5,626 bases of DNA from Acidobacteriota bacterium (GCA_003224665.1 QHZM01000263.1:1-5626), one strand, 5' to 3'. Counted from the stretch's first letter, positions 1-5,626 are shown. Translations and numbers: made by a program. Notes: generated by a model from the letters alone, not told the origin.

Positions 1-1321
1 CGAAAACGGCCAGGAGTTTTACGATGAGGCGGAGGGTTCGATCGGCGGCGCTGTCCGCTTCGGGCGCCACGTCCGTGGCCCGCTCAGCGGGACCGGGTGA
101 GGGGGCGTGCAGCGGCGATGTCCCCATCGTCGCAGTCGCTTCTTGATCGCATACATCAGCAAACGATGTATGCGCCACCCGCCGGGTCGCCGCTGCGGCT
201 TCGAGGAGGCGCTTCAGGTTTTCTTGCTCCTGTTCGGCCTCGCGGCGATAGACTTCGACTCGCTCCCAGGCAAGCCGCGCGAGGGTCTTCAGCCGTAGGG
301 GCGACGTCCCGCCCAGCGGGACCGCCCCTACTCCCCCTTCGGCCGCTTCGATACCGAAGGCCCGCTCAAACAGGCGCTCGTAAGCGGCGAGGCCGTCATG
401 TTCGTCGCTCGCTTCGATCTCGCGCTCGCGACGCACCAGGCCGTAGTCTAGCTCCCTGGCCTCGCCCGGAAGCGGGTCGTCGAGCAGCTCCCTCGATGCG
501 GCAATCTCCTCTGCTCCTCGCCACCACCACTCGCCGACGGGCTTGAGCTTCAGTTCGCCGGGGGGCGGCGGCTCAAGCGCCCGGGCTACGCGCGAGGGCG
601 TGAGAAACGGGTTGCTGAGCGCGGCAAGCGGCATGCTGAAGAGCGCCGTGTCGCGCGGGCGGGCTGAAATTTCCGGGGCCTCGCCGGTCTCGCCCAAGCG
701 CTTTTCGATGAGCACCCGGCAGAGCCGCTTCATGCGATGGCTGAGCCGCCCGAGCCAGCCCATCAGCGCGTAATCGCGCGCCAGGATGGCCACGAGCTCC
801 CACGCCAACGCCTCGTCGCGCGTGGCAGGGTCGCCCGCTCTCGGCTTCTCCGCCGCTTCGGCCAGGCGGTATTGAATCGCCAGCCGCTCCCAGCGCCCCT
901 GGCCTCGGAATGCGCGCAGGCGCCGCCAGGCAGTCTCCGCGATGGCTCGGACGAGCCGCGCCTCCTCGTGATCGCGGGGAGCGAAGGCACGGTCAAAAAG
1001 TTCTATGTGCTCGCGGAAGTCTTCGCGGCTCTCACCGGCCAGCTCGAGGCTGCGGCCGAGCAGGACGCAATAAAGCCCGTGGCGGAAGCTCGTGCCGTAG
1101 GCGGGGGAGCGGTTGCCGGCAGCGCGCCCCGGCGCTCGGAGCGAGCTCTGGAGCGCAGTGCGCAGGGTGGCGTGGGCTTTTTCGAGGTTGCGGTGGCAGG
1201 CGGCGAGTCGTCGAGGGGTCGGGCGGTAGCGGTGGGATTTGGGGACGGCGTTGGCTTTTTGGAGATTGGTGCGACAGGCCGCAAGGACCTTGGCCGTTAC
1301 GGTGTAAGGGCGCCTGGGCAT
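1..1321 (-). CDS. Uncharacterised HGL-motif protein, 3' end cut off by window edge
   Basis: Translating the minus strand from the ATG at 1321-1319 gives 440 codons with no stop down to base 2, so the gene runs off the left edge. An in-frame TAG at 1375-1373 and the lack of ATG, GTG or TTG codons between make this the only start; no clear Shine-Dalgarno precedes it. Residues 6-25 and 32-51 are a 26-residue tandem duplication sharing L-A-A-C-(R/H)-x-N-L-x-K-A-x-A. An R-H-G-L motif follows at 80-83. Residues 97-145 are rich in acidic and arginine residues, with F102, H105, F109, F113 and P115, then A-W-R-R-L-R (131-136). Residues about 345-381 look helical or coiled-coil. From memory this resembles uncharacterised bacterial proteins with an 'NALKHGL'-like signature, often multicopy in Acidobacteriota. 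No signal peptide, membrane segment or catalytic motif is visible. Function unknown; that the frame is coding is likely from its length and conserved features. Confidence 0.78.
   Translation of the reverse strand, partial: MPRRPYTVTAKVLAACRTNLQKANAVPKSHRYRPTPRRLAACHRNLEKAHATLRTALQSSLRAPGRAAGNRSPAYGTSFRHGLYCVLLGRSLELAGESREDFREHIELFDRAFAPRDHEEARLVRAIAETAWRRLRAFRGQGRWERLAIQYRLAEAAEKPRAGDPATRDEALAWELVAILARDYALMGWLGRLSHRMKRLCRVLIEKRLGETGEAPEISARPRDTALFSMPLAALSNPFLTPSRVARALEPPPPGELKLKPVGEWWWRGAEEIAASRELLDDPLPGEARELDYGLVRREREIEASDEHDGLAAYERLFERAFGIEAAEGGVGAVPLGGTSPLRLKTLARLAWERVEVYRREAEQEQENLKRLLEAAAATRRVAHTSFADVCDQEATATMGTSPLHAPSPGPAERATDVAPEADSAADRTLRLIVKLLAVF
148..174. repeat. Perfect 10-bp inverted repeat, 7-nt loop, inside the HGL-type gene
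   Basis: Bases 148-157 (CGCATACATC) are the exact reverse complement of 165-174 (GATGTATGCG), separated by seven bases. The arms are less GC-rich than the surrounding DNA. The element lies within codons for about residues 383-392 of the minus-strand frame, in a region that looks low in conserved structure. It could be a remnant of a small mobile palindrome or a binding site; nothing identifies which. Confidence 0.7.
295..331. repeat. REP-like hairpin element within coding sequence
   Basis: The 37 bases form a two-part stem. An outer 9-bp stem (GTAGGGGCG at 295-303 with CGCCCCTAC at 323-331) and an inner 7-bp stem (GTCCCGC at 306-312 with GCGGGAC at 316-322) are joined by a two-base bulge (304-305) and closed by the loop CCA. 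All 16 pairs are Watson-Crick. The design, a GTAGGGGCG foot plus a GC-rich stem, resembles short repetitive extragenic palindromes that I recall as abundant in Acidobacteriota. Here it lies inside the reading frame of the HGL-type gene and encodes about residues 331-343. Confidence 0.72.
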
Positions 1322-1344
1322 GGGGGGAGCGCGCCCCCGGCCGG

Positions 1345-1359
1345 CGGCTTCGCAAGCCG
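1345..1359. repeat. Small hairpin in the 5' leader of the HGL-type gene
   Basis: CGGCTT (1345-1350) pairs with AAGCCG (1354-1359) around a three-base loop. It lies between the proposed minus-strand promoter and the ATG at 1321, so it would be in the transcribed leader. It may influence translation, which otherwise lacks a recognisable Shine-Dalgarno sequence. The stem is short and chance is possible in GC-rich DNA. Confidence 0.4.
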
Positions 1360-1374
1360 GGAGGCTAGATAGCT

Positions 1375-1402
1375 AGTCTATCATCCCCAGGCCCCGTGTC
1401 AA
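1375..1402 (-). promoter_or_regulatory. Sigma-70-like promoter for the HGL-type gene
   Basis: Read on the minus strand, a consensus -35 hexamer TTGACA (1402-1397) is followed after 16 bases by TAGACT (1380-1375), which matches four of six bases of the -10 consensus. Transcription would begin near 1368 and give a leader of about 47 bases before the ATG at 1321. Position and direction fit the gene well. Confidence 0.6.
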
Positions 1403-1434
1403 GCCCCCGCCGCCCCCTTCATAGACGCGACACC

Positions 1435-1451
1435 CGGCGCGCCGCGCGCCG
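1435..1451. promoter_or_regulatory. GC palindrome between divergent promoters, possible operator
   Basis: CGGCGCGC (1435-1442) and GCGCGCCG (1444-1451) are perfect inverted arms around a single central C. The palindrome ends three bases before the -35 box of the plus-strand promoter. A regulator bound there could affect the membrane-protein gene, and perhaps the divergent gene too, but pure GC palindromes can arise by chance in such DNA. Confidence 0.35.
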
Positions 1452-1454
1452 CGC

Positions 1455-1483
1455 TTGACATTGAGCGAGGCGGCAAGTAGGAT
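1455..1483 (+). promoter_or_regulatory. Sigma-70-like promoter for the small membrane protein gene
   Basis: TTGACA (1455-1460), 17 bases, then TAGGAT (1478-1483): a consensus -35, the optimal spacer and a four-of-six -10 box. Transcription would start near 1490, leaving a leader of about 45 bases before the ATG at 1537. Confidence 0.65.
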
Positions 1484-1536
1484 TCGCGCCCATCGAGGGA
1501 AGGTCTTCCCCTATTCCAGTCCCAGAGAGGTGACCT

Positions 1537-1965
1537 ATGGCGGCGATCAATATGCGTCGAGTGGCCCTTGGTGCTGTTGCCGGCGGCGTGGTGTGGGTGC
1601 TGTGGAGCATGCTGATCAACGTCGTCCTGCTCGCGCACCGGTACACGGCCGCGCAGGAAGCTGGCCTGTTGCTCAAGGCCCCGCGCTACTCTTTCTTCAT
1701 CGGCTACTGGATTGTGACGCTGTTCCTGGCGTCGTACATCCTGGCGTGGCTTTACGCCTCGGCGCGCGCCACGCTCGGGGCGGGCTTTGGAACGGCTCTC
1801 AAGATCGGTCTTGTGGGCGGGTTCCTTGCCGGCTTCCCCTTAAACCTCAGCACTGCCACCTGGGCGCCGGTTGACCGCATATTTCCGCTGTGGTGGATGC
1901 TCGACATGTGGGTCGGCGCGGTGGCGGCGACGGTGATAGCCGCCTGGCTCTACAAGGAACAGTGA
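1537..1965 (+). CDS. Small four-helix integral membrane protein, function unknown
   Basis: This 142-residue protein is mostly hydrophobic, with predicted membrane helices at about residues 9-32, 52-74, 86-104 and 118-138. Short charged loops lie between them, and it ends in a soluble K-E-Q. The ATG at 1537 is preceded by an in-frame TGA at 1531 and by a GAGGTGA Shine-Dalgarno (1527-1533), which fixes the start; the ATG at 1552 is a weaker alternative. A good promoter lies upstream, so the gene probably begins its own transcript. Glycine-rich helix 1 and helix 3 (G91, G94, G95, G99) suggest tight helix packing. I recall similar small membrane proteins in Acidobacteriota without an assigned role. 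No transport signature, cofactor ligand or catalytic motif is visible. It is separated from the next gene by 212 bases and need not be co-transcribed with it. Confidence 0.8.
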   Translation: MAAINMRRVALGAVAGGVVWVLWSMLINVVLLAHRYTAAQEAGLLLKAPRYSFFIGYWIVTLFLASYILAWLYASARATLGAGFGTALKIGLVGGFLAGFPLNLSTATWAPVDRIFPLWWMLDMWVGAVAATVIAAWLYKEQ

Positions 1966-2085
1966 CCGCCGGTCGGTCGTGATGGTGCCGGAAACGGTGC
2001 CGGCGTGAAGGTCGAAGCCCGACTCGGAAGGCAGGAGCACGGTGACGCTGCCCGAAACCGTCCCGAGCCGCCAGGACCCCGAGCC
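1966..2085 (-). pseudogene. Decayed fragment resembling a DUF4097 beta-repeat protein
   Basis: This fills most of the 212-base gap between the membrane protein and methyltransferase genes. Read on the minus strand it encodes about 40 residues containing G-T-V-S-G-S-V-T-V-L-L-P and, 21 residues later, G-T-V-S-G-T-I-T-T-D. The TVSG-(S/T)-(V/I)-T pattern with a hydrophobic-proline turn is typical of DUF4097 adhesin-like beta-solenoid proteins. The two DNA copies are offset by exactly 63 bases. The same frame upstream reaches a TAG at about 2175 without a convincing domain, and downstream it runs into the antisense of the membrane-protein gene, so no complete gene can exist. It is most simply a truncated remnant. 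The match is short and could be partly coincidental. Confidence 0.45.
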
Positions 2086-2177
2086 CTCGCCTTCGGCGCG
2101 CGAAGCCCGGGCAAGTCCTCGAAGCGATGGACGGGATGAGGTTGGCCGCGCCCTCGAAGTAACACGCCGCTCGAGCT

Positions 2178-2942
2178 ATGACTCCCTTCGCCACGCGGAA
2201 CGCTTTGCCGCGCCTCATGGCCGCGCTGCTGCTCGCGGCTGTGGCAGTACCGTGGCCCGCGCGCCCCGAAGAGGAGTCAGTTGAAAAAAAGTGGGCGGAG
2301 CGGGACGCCTGGCAGCACCCGGCGGAGGTGATGGACGCGCTCGGCGTCAAGCCCGGGAGCGTCGTCGCCGATGTGGGCTGCGGCGACGGCTACTTCACGT
2401 TTCACCTGGCCTCGCGTGTCGGCCCGGGCGGGAAGGTCTATGCCGAGGACGTGGATATCAAGGTGCTCGGTAAAGTGAGCGCTCGCGCGTTCAAAGAGGG
2501 TGTGACGCAGATTGAGGCCGTCGAGGGCGTGAAAGACGACCCCGGGCTGCCCGATGGCGCGCTCGACGCCGTCCTGGTCGTTGACGCCTACCACGAAATG
2601 GAGAAGTTCGACGCCATGCTCGCGGCGATTGACCGCGCGCTGAAGCCCGGCGGGGAGCTCGGGATCATCGACCGCAAGACGGAGCCAGGGCAGCCCCGCA
2701 CGAGCTACCTCGAGCACCACCGCATCCCGCCTGAACTTGTACGGGAGGACGCGGCTCGCAACGGGTTCGAGCTTTTGCGCGACGCGCCTGGCTTCAAGGT
2801 GCCGGACAAGTCGAGAGAATATTTCTTTTTGATTTTTAGAAAGCCGCTCACGCCTCAGGGGCTAAAGCCCCAGGGGTTTCGGACAACGGGTACGGCACGA
2901 CTCCCGACAAGGATCGTCGGGACAGGATCCGCCGTGGACTGA
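2178..2942 (+). CDS. Class I SAM-dependent methyltransferase with N-terminal export or anchor segment
   Basis: The protein has 254 residues. A hydrophobic stretch at 14-28 after R7 and R12 resembles a signal peptide or membrane anchor, though no strong A-x-A cleavage site is seen. The R-D-A-W-Q-x-P motif (42-48) precedes the Rossmann-fold SAM site: motif I D-V-G-C-G-D-G-Y-F at 65-73, acidic E90/D91/D93 after beta-2, V-D-A-Y-H-E-M at 135-141, and L-K-P-G-G at 155-159 before I-I-D-R-K. H180 and H181 before R-I-P-P-E recur in this family as I remember it. The substrate is unknown; the family is usually annotated only as a methyltransferase (COG4798-like). An in-frame TAA at 2160 makes 2178 the first ATG, but the Shine-Dalgarno is poor. 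The family typically ends near Y-F-F-L-I-F-R-K-P (215-223); the last 31 residues here derive from repeat DNA. It converges on RNase R, 42 bases away. Confidence 0.85.
   Translation: MTPFATRNALPRLMAALLLAAVAVPWPARPEEESVEKKWAERDAWQHPAEVMDALGVKPGSVVADVGCGDGYFTFHLASRVGPGGKVYAEDVDIKVLGKVSARAFKEGVTQIEAVEGVKDDPGLPDGALDAVLVVDAYHEMEKFDAMLAAIDRALKPGGELGIIDRKTEPGQPRTSYLEHHRIPPELVREDAARNGFELLRDAPGFKVPDKSREYFFLIFRKPLTPQGLKPQGFRTTGTARLPTRIVGTGSAVD
2851..2935. repeat. Dispersed-type hairpin repeat forming the 3' end of the methyltransferase frame
   Basis: Two hairpins lie in tandem. GGGGCTAAAGCCCC (2858-2871) folds with a TAAA loop. TCCCGAC (2902-2908) pairs with GTCGGGA (2916-2922) around seven bases. Between them is the segment ACGGCACGACT (2892-2902). 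From memory, 'GGGGCTAAAGCCCC' and 'ACGGCACGACT' are components of dispersed repeats common in Acidobacteriota intergenic regions; here only half of the second palindrome is present. The repeat is translated as the non-conserved tail of the upstream gene. Confidence 0.6.
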
Positions 2943-2955
2943 AGCGCCGTGGCGG

Positions 2956-2974
2956 CGGCCTCGACGAGAGGCCG
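2956..2974. terminator. Candidate bidirectional terminator hairpin between convergent genes
   Basis: CGGCCTC (2956-2962) pairs with GAGGCCG (2968-2974) around a five-base loop. It lies 13 bases after the methyltransferase stop and 10 bases beyond the RNase R stop on the other strand. There is no T-run on either side, so it is not a canonical intrinsic terminator; it may still slow polymerase or protect 3' ends. Confidence 0.45.
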
Positions 2975-2984
2975 AAGTGTTGCA

Positions 2985-5474
2985 CTAGCCGAGGGGCGAG
3001 AACTCCAGCTTATTTCCGGTGCGGTCAATGCGGTCGAGCCTGACCTTGACGCGGTCACCGAGGCGGAAAGCCCTCCTTGAATCCTGGCCGACGATGGCCC
3101 TCAACTTCTCGCGGTATACGTAGCGGTCGTCGCCGAGGTTCGCGAGAGGAACGAACCCTTCGACAAAGAGGTCGATGAGCTCGACGAAGAAGCCGTGCTT
3201 GATGAGGCTGATGATGAGCGCGTCAAACTCCTCGCCCAGGCGGCCCGCCATGAACGTGACCTTTTTCCATTCCATCAGCTCCCTTTCAGCCTCAGCGGCG
3301 CGGCGCTCGGCCTCCGAAGTCTCAACTCCCAGGAGATGAAGGTCCTCGGTCTTGAGGAGCGCGCTGCCCCGCGGGTGTCCTGCCGCGGGCAGGTGGCGCG
3401 CGCCGCCGGTCTCGACCCTCGCGCTCCCGCCTTCCCGTTCGAGCACGCCGTTGAGAATGCGGTGGACGATCAAGTCCGGGTAGCGGCGGATGGGAGAGGT
3501 GAAGTGCGTGTAGTGCGACGCGGCAAGGGCGAAGTGCCCGAGGTTTTCCTCCGAATAGCGCGCCTGCTTGAGCGAGCGAAGCATGAGGTAAGAGAGGATG
3601 CGCTCCTCGGGCTTTCCGGCGATGCGCTCGGTGAGGCGCTGGTAGTGGCGGGAAGTGATCTCGAGCTCGACGCCGTCGAAGGACTCGTGGAAGCGCGGGT
3701 GGCGCTCGCGCTCGTCGCGGGCGAGGATGCGGAGCCGCGGGCGGGCCGGGAGCGTGATGCCGAGCGAATAGCCGAAGGTCGAGGCGATCTCTTCGAACTC
3801 GAGGACTTTCTTCGGATCGGGCTTCTCGTGGATGCGGTAGAGCGAGGGCGCGGCCCGGCGCTCGAGGAACTCCGCCACCGTCTCGTTTGCCGCCAGCATG
3901 AACTCCTCGATGAGACGGTGGGCGACGTTGCGCTCGGAGCGGGTGACGCCGACCATCCGGCCCTGCTCGTCGAATTCGATCTCGGGCTCGGGCAGGTCGA
4001 AGTCAATCGAGCCGCGAGCGTCGCGACGGCGGCTCAAGACGAGCGCGAGTTCTTCCATTAACTTGAAGTTTTCGACCAGAGGCGCGTAGCGTCCGCAGGC
4101 GGCGGCGTCGCCGGCGAGGACGTCCCGGACGGCGGTATAGGTCATGCGCTCGGCGCTGTGGATGATGCCGCGCGCGAGCTCGTACTCGACCACACGGCCC
4201 TCGCGGTCGATTTCCATCAGGGCGGACATCACCAGGCGGTCCACGCGCGGGTTGAGGCTGCAGATGCCGTTCGAGAGTTCGAGCGGGAGCATGGGCACGG
4301 CGCGGTCGGGAAAATAAACGGAGGTGCCGCGCAGGCGCGCTTCGCGGTCGAGGGCCGAGCCCGGGCGGACGTAGTGGGCGACGTCGGCGATGTGGACCTG
4401 GAGGAGGTAGCGGCCGCCGGGGAGGCGCTCGACGTAAACGGCATCGTCAAAGTCCTTGGCCGTTTCGCCGTCAATCGTGACGATGGGGAGCGAGCGGAAG
4501 TCGCGCCGGCCTTCCCGCTCCGAAGCGGAAAGGTACTGTGGCGCGGCGTCGGCTTCGCCGAGCACCTCGGTGGGGAATCGGTGCGGCAGATGGTACTTGC
4601 GGATGATGATCTCGACGTCCACGCCGAACTCATCGCGGCGGCCAAGGACTTCGATTACGCGCCCGCGGGGGCTTGAGCGGCGGCCGGGCTCGGGGAAATC
4701 GGTGATCTCGACGTCCACGATCAGGCCGTCCAGCTCGCGGGGGCTCGGGCCGGGACCGGCGGTAGTGCGGCGCCTCCCCTCGGACTCGCCGCCGAACTGG
4801 CGGTCGCGCCCGGCGGCGCCCTGCCCCCGGGCAGGCCACTCCTGGCCCGGCGGGATGGTGATTTCAAACGGCAGGCGGTGCTCGAATGGCAGGACGTAAT
4901 TCGAGCGCTCGCCGCAGCGGAATTCGCCAACCACCGTCCGCTGCGCGCGCTCGAGGACGCGGAGGATGCGGCCTTCGAGCCGGCCGCGGGCGTCGGCGCG
5001 AAGGATGCGCGCTTCGACGCGGTCACCGTGCATCGCCGAGGCCATGCCCACGGCGGGGACGAAGACGTCGAGGCCGTTCCCGGCGAGCGGCACGTCCGGC
5101 ACAACGAAACCATATCCATCGCGATGGCCGATGAGGCGGCCCGTGACCGTGTTCCCCTGGGCGGCCTTTGAGGCGGGCACCGCGCCTCCGGAACTCCGCG
5201 GGAATCCGCTCCCTTCGCGCCGCGACGCATGGCGGCTTTCCGGCGCGTGGGCAGGGCGAGGGAGCGATTTAGGCGCCCGAATCAGGCCAAAGTGGTTTTT
5301 CTTGAGGTCAACAATCTTCCGCTGGCGCGTGAGGTCCTTGAGCGCGCGTTTCAGGTCGCGCGCTTGGCTCGACCGGATGCCGAGCGCTGCGACCAGATCG
5401 TGCAGGCGAAAAAGTTTTTCCGGGGCTTGCTGAAAGACTTCGAGGATTTCGGAATGACTCGGGAACTCGCGCAT
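2985..5474 (-). CDS. rnr: Ribonuclease R (3'-5' exoribonuclease, RNase II/RNB family)
   Basis: This 829-residue enzyme degrades RNA processively from the 3' end, including structured RNA, acting in the cytoplasm in mRNA, rRNA and tmRNA-linked turnover. Visible domains in order: N-terminal winged helix (about 5-64), a basic low-complexity linker (65-105), cold-shock/OB domains (about 110-160 and 165-275), the RNB catalytic domain (about 325-680) and a C-terminal S1 domain (about 745-829). The catalytic segment T-I-D-G-E-T-A-K-D-F-D-D (333-344) supplies the metal-binding aspartates D335, D341, D343 and D344. H-I-A-D-V-A-H-Y-V (361-369), P-D-R-A-V-P-M-L-P (389-397) and H-Y-T-H-F-T-S-P-I-R-R-Y (654-665) are further family signatures. 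The start is supported by AGGAG four bases upstream (5483-5479) and by a good winged helix from residue 1. Unusual insertions lie at about 214-247 and 682-711. Length matches typical RNase R. The gene is transcribed alone here. Confidence 0.97.
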   Translation of the reverse strand: MREFPSHSEILEVFQQAPEKLFRLHDLVAALGIRSSQARDLKRALKDLTRQRKIVDLKKNHFGLIRAPKSLPRPAHAPESRHASRREGSGFPRSSGGAVPASKAAQGNTVTGRLIGHRDGYGFVVPDVPLAGNGLDVFVPAVGMASAMHGDRVEARILRADARGRLEGRILRVLERAQRTVVGEFRCGERSNYVLPFEHRLPFEITIPPGQEWPARGQGAAGRDRQFGGESEGRRRTTAGPGPSPRELDGLIVDVEITDFPEPGRRSSPRGRVIEVLGRRDEFGVDVEIIIRKYHLPHRFPTEVLGEADAAPQYLSASEREGRRDFRSLPIVTIDGETAKDFDDAVYVERLPGGRYLLQVHIADVAHYVRPGSALDREARLRGTSVYFPDRAVPMLPLELSNGICSLNPRVDRLVMSALMEIDREGRVVEYELARGIIHSAERMTYTAVRDVLAGDAAACGRYAPLVENFKLMEELALVLSRRRDARGSIDFDLPEPEIEFDEQGRMVGVTRSERNVAHRLIEEFMLAANETVAEFLERRAAPSLYRIHEKPDPKKVLEFEEIASTFGYSLGITLPARPRLRILARDERERHPRFHESFDGVELEITSRHYQRLTERIAGKPEERILSYLMLRSLKQARYSEENLGHFALAASHYTHFTSPIRRYPDLIVHRILNGVLEREGGSARVETGGARHLPAAGHPRGSALLKTEDLHLLGVETSEAERRAAEAERELMEWKKVTFMAGRLGEEFDALIISLIKHGFFVELIDLFVEGFVPLANLGDDRYVYREKLRAIVGQDSRRAFRLGDRVKVRLDRIDRTGNKLEFSPLG
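3379..3393. repeat. Hairpin in the RNase R insertion before the S1 domain
   Basis: CCTGCC (3379-3384) pairs with GGCAGG (3388-3393) around GCG. It encodes about residues 694-699 in the glycine/arginine-rich insertion that separates the RNB domain from the conserved E-A-E-R-R-A-A-E-A helix. Flanking GCGCGC tracts at 3359-3364 and 3396-3401 could extend the fold. Confidence 0.5.
4820..4835. repeat. Hairpin in the RNase R cold-shock-domain insertion
   Basis: CCTGCCC (4820-4826) and GGGCAGG (4829-4835) are perfect inverted arms with a two-base centre. They encode about residues 214-219, the start of a low-complexity insertion. The arm sequence is nearly the same as in the hairpin at 3379-3393. 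Confidence 0.5.
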
Positions 5475-5548
5475 TAAACTCCTGACAAACAGTTTACCAT
5501 CAAGTGAGAGAGTGCGGCGGACGATGGGAGGGAAGGCGTTCGGCAGGA

Positions 5549-5577
5549 ATACTATCGCAACTAGAACCAGTAAACAA
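5549..5577 (-). promoter_or_regulatory. Possible promoter for RNase R
   Basis: On the minus strand, TTGTTT (5577-5572), 17 bases, then TAGTAT (5554-5549). The -35 matches three of six and the -10 four of six consensus bases, with ideal spacing. This would give a leader of roughly 70 bases. The remaining upstream bases to the window edge show no other convincing feature. Confidence 0.35.
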
Positions 5578-5626
5578 ACGCAGCCAGGGAAGAGAGGTTA
5601 AGAATCGGTAGGCCACCGGTCATGGA

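Noticed and set aside
737..1372. Plus-strand open frame of 211 codons
   Set aside because: It is antisense to the longer minus-strand frame, which has a promoter, an internal protein repeat and family-like motifs; the plus translation is glycine/arginine/alanine-rich with no recognisable feature.
1455..1874. Plus-strand open frame of 139 codons overlapping the membrane protein
   Set aside because: It begins at the promoter -35 box and is out of frame with the well-supported Shine-Dalgarno and helices of the 1537-1965 gene.
1847..2350. Minus-strand open frame of 167 codons across the gap
   Set aside because: It overlaps the start of the methyltransferase and the end of the membrane protein, with serine/arginine-rich sequence; only the neighbouring frame at 1966-2085 has a family-like pattern.
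3195..4061. Long plus-strand open frame of 288 codons
   Set aside because: It lies antisense to the catalytic domain of RNase R, which is unmistakable; its length reflects GC-rich codon bias, and the translation shows no domain.
5475..5598. In-frame upstream extension of RNase R with hydrophobic residues
   Set aside because: The frame is open back to a TAA near 5598 but contains no ATG, GTG or TTG, while AGGAG sits correctly before the ATG at 5474.
5561..5623. Short minus-strand frame (ATG at 5623, TAG at 5563-5561) with a hydrophobic C-terminus
   Set aside because: It has only 20 codons, is cut close to the window edge and overlaps the proposed RNase R promoter. It could be the end of an upstream gene but cannot be judged here.
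1..5626. Search for CRISPR arrays, tRNA or rRNA genes, transposases and attachment sites
   Set aside because: No regularly spaced repeats, cloverleaf or conserved RNA segment, or transposase motif was seen on either strand.

Overview
The window is GC-rich bacterial DNA. Gene content and dispersed-repeat style suggest an Acidobacteriota genome: an exported-looking SAM methyltransferase, an uncharacterised 'HGL'-type protein, and hairpin elements that sit inside or at the ends of genes. This placement rests on remembered family resemblance, not on a marker gene in the window. One gene, RNase R, is securely identified. The rest is accessory or poorly characterised, and I see no clear defence, mobile or biosynthetic system.

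Layout, left to right. A minus-strand reading frame starts at 1321 and stays open for 440 codons to the left edge, where it is cut off. It encodes an uncharacterised protein with a duplicated N-terminal motif, and it carries two perfect hairpins, at 148-174 and 295-331, within its coding sequence. A divergent intergenic region (about 1322-1536) holds two good sigma-70-like promoters pointing away from each other, with a GC palindrome between them. The plus-strand gene at 1537-1965 encodes a small four-helix membrane protein. The next 212 bases contain what looks like a decayed minus-strand fragment of a DUF4097-like beta-repeat protein. At 2178-2942 (+) is a class I SAM-dependent methyltransferase with an N-terminal export or anchor segment; its last 31 residues come from hairpin-repeat DNA. 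It converges on the minus-strand RNase R gene (2985-5474), with a shared hairpin between the two stop codons. About 150 bases upstream of RNase R complete the window and contain its Shine-Dalgarno sequence and a possible promoter.

The genes do not form an obvious pathway. RNase R is an RNA-turnover housekeeping enzyme transcribed alone here, and the two plus-strand genes are separated by a pseudogene-bearing gap. The most notable theme is repeated palindromic DNA within or at the end of coding frames: two hairpins in the HGL-type gene, two in lineage-specific insertions of RNase R, and a repeat that forms the methyltransferase tail.
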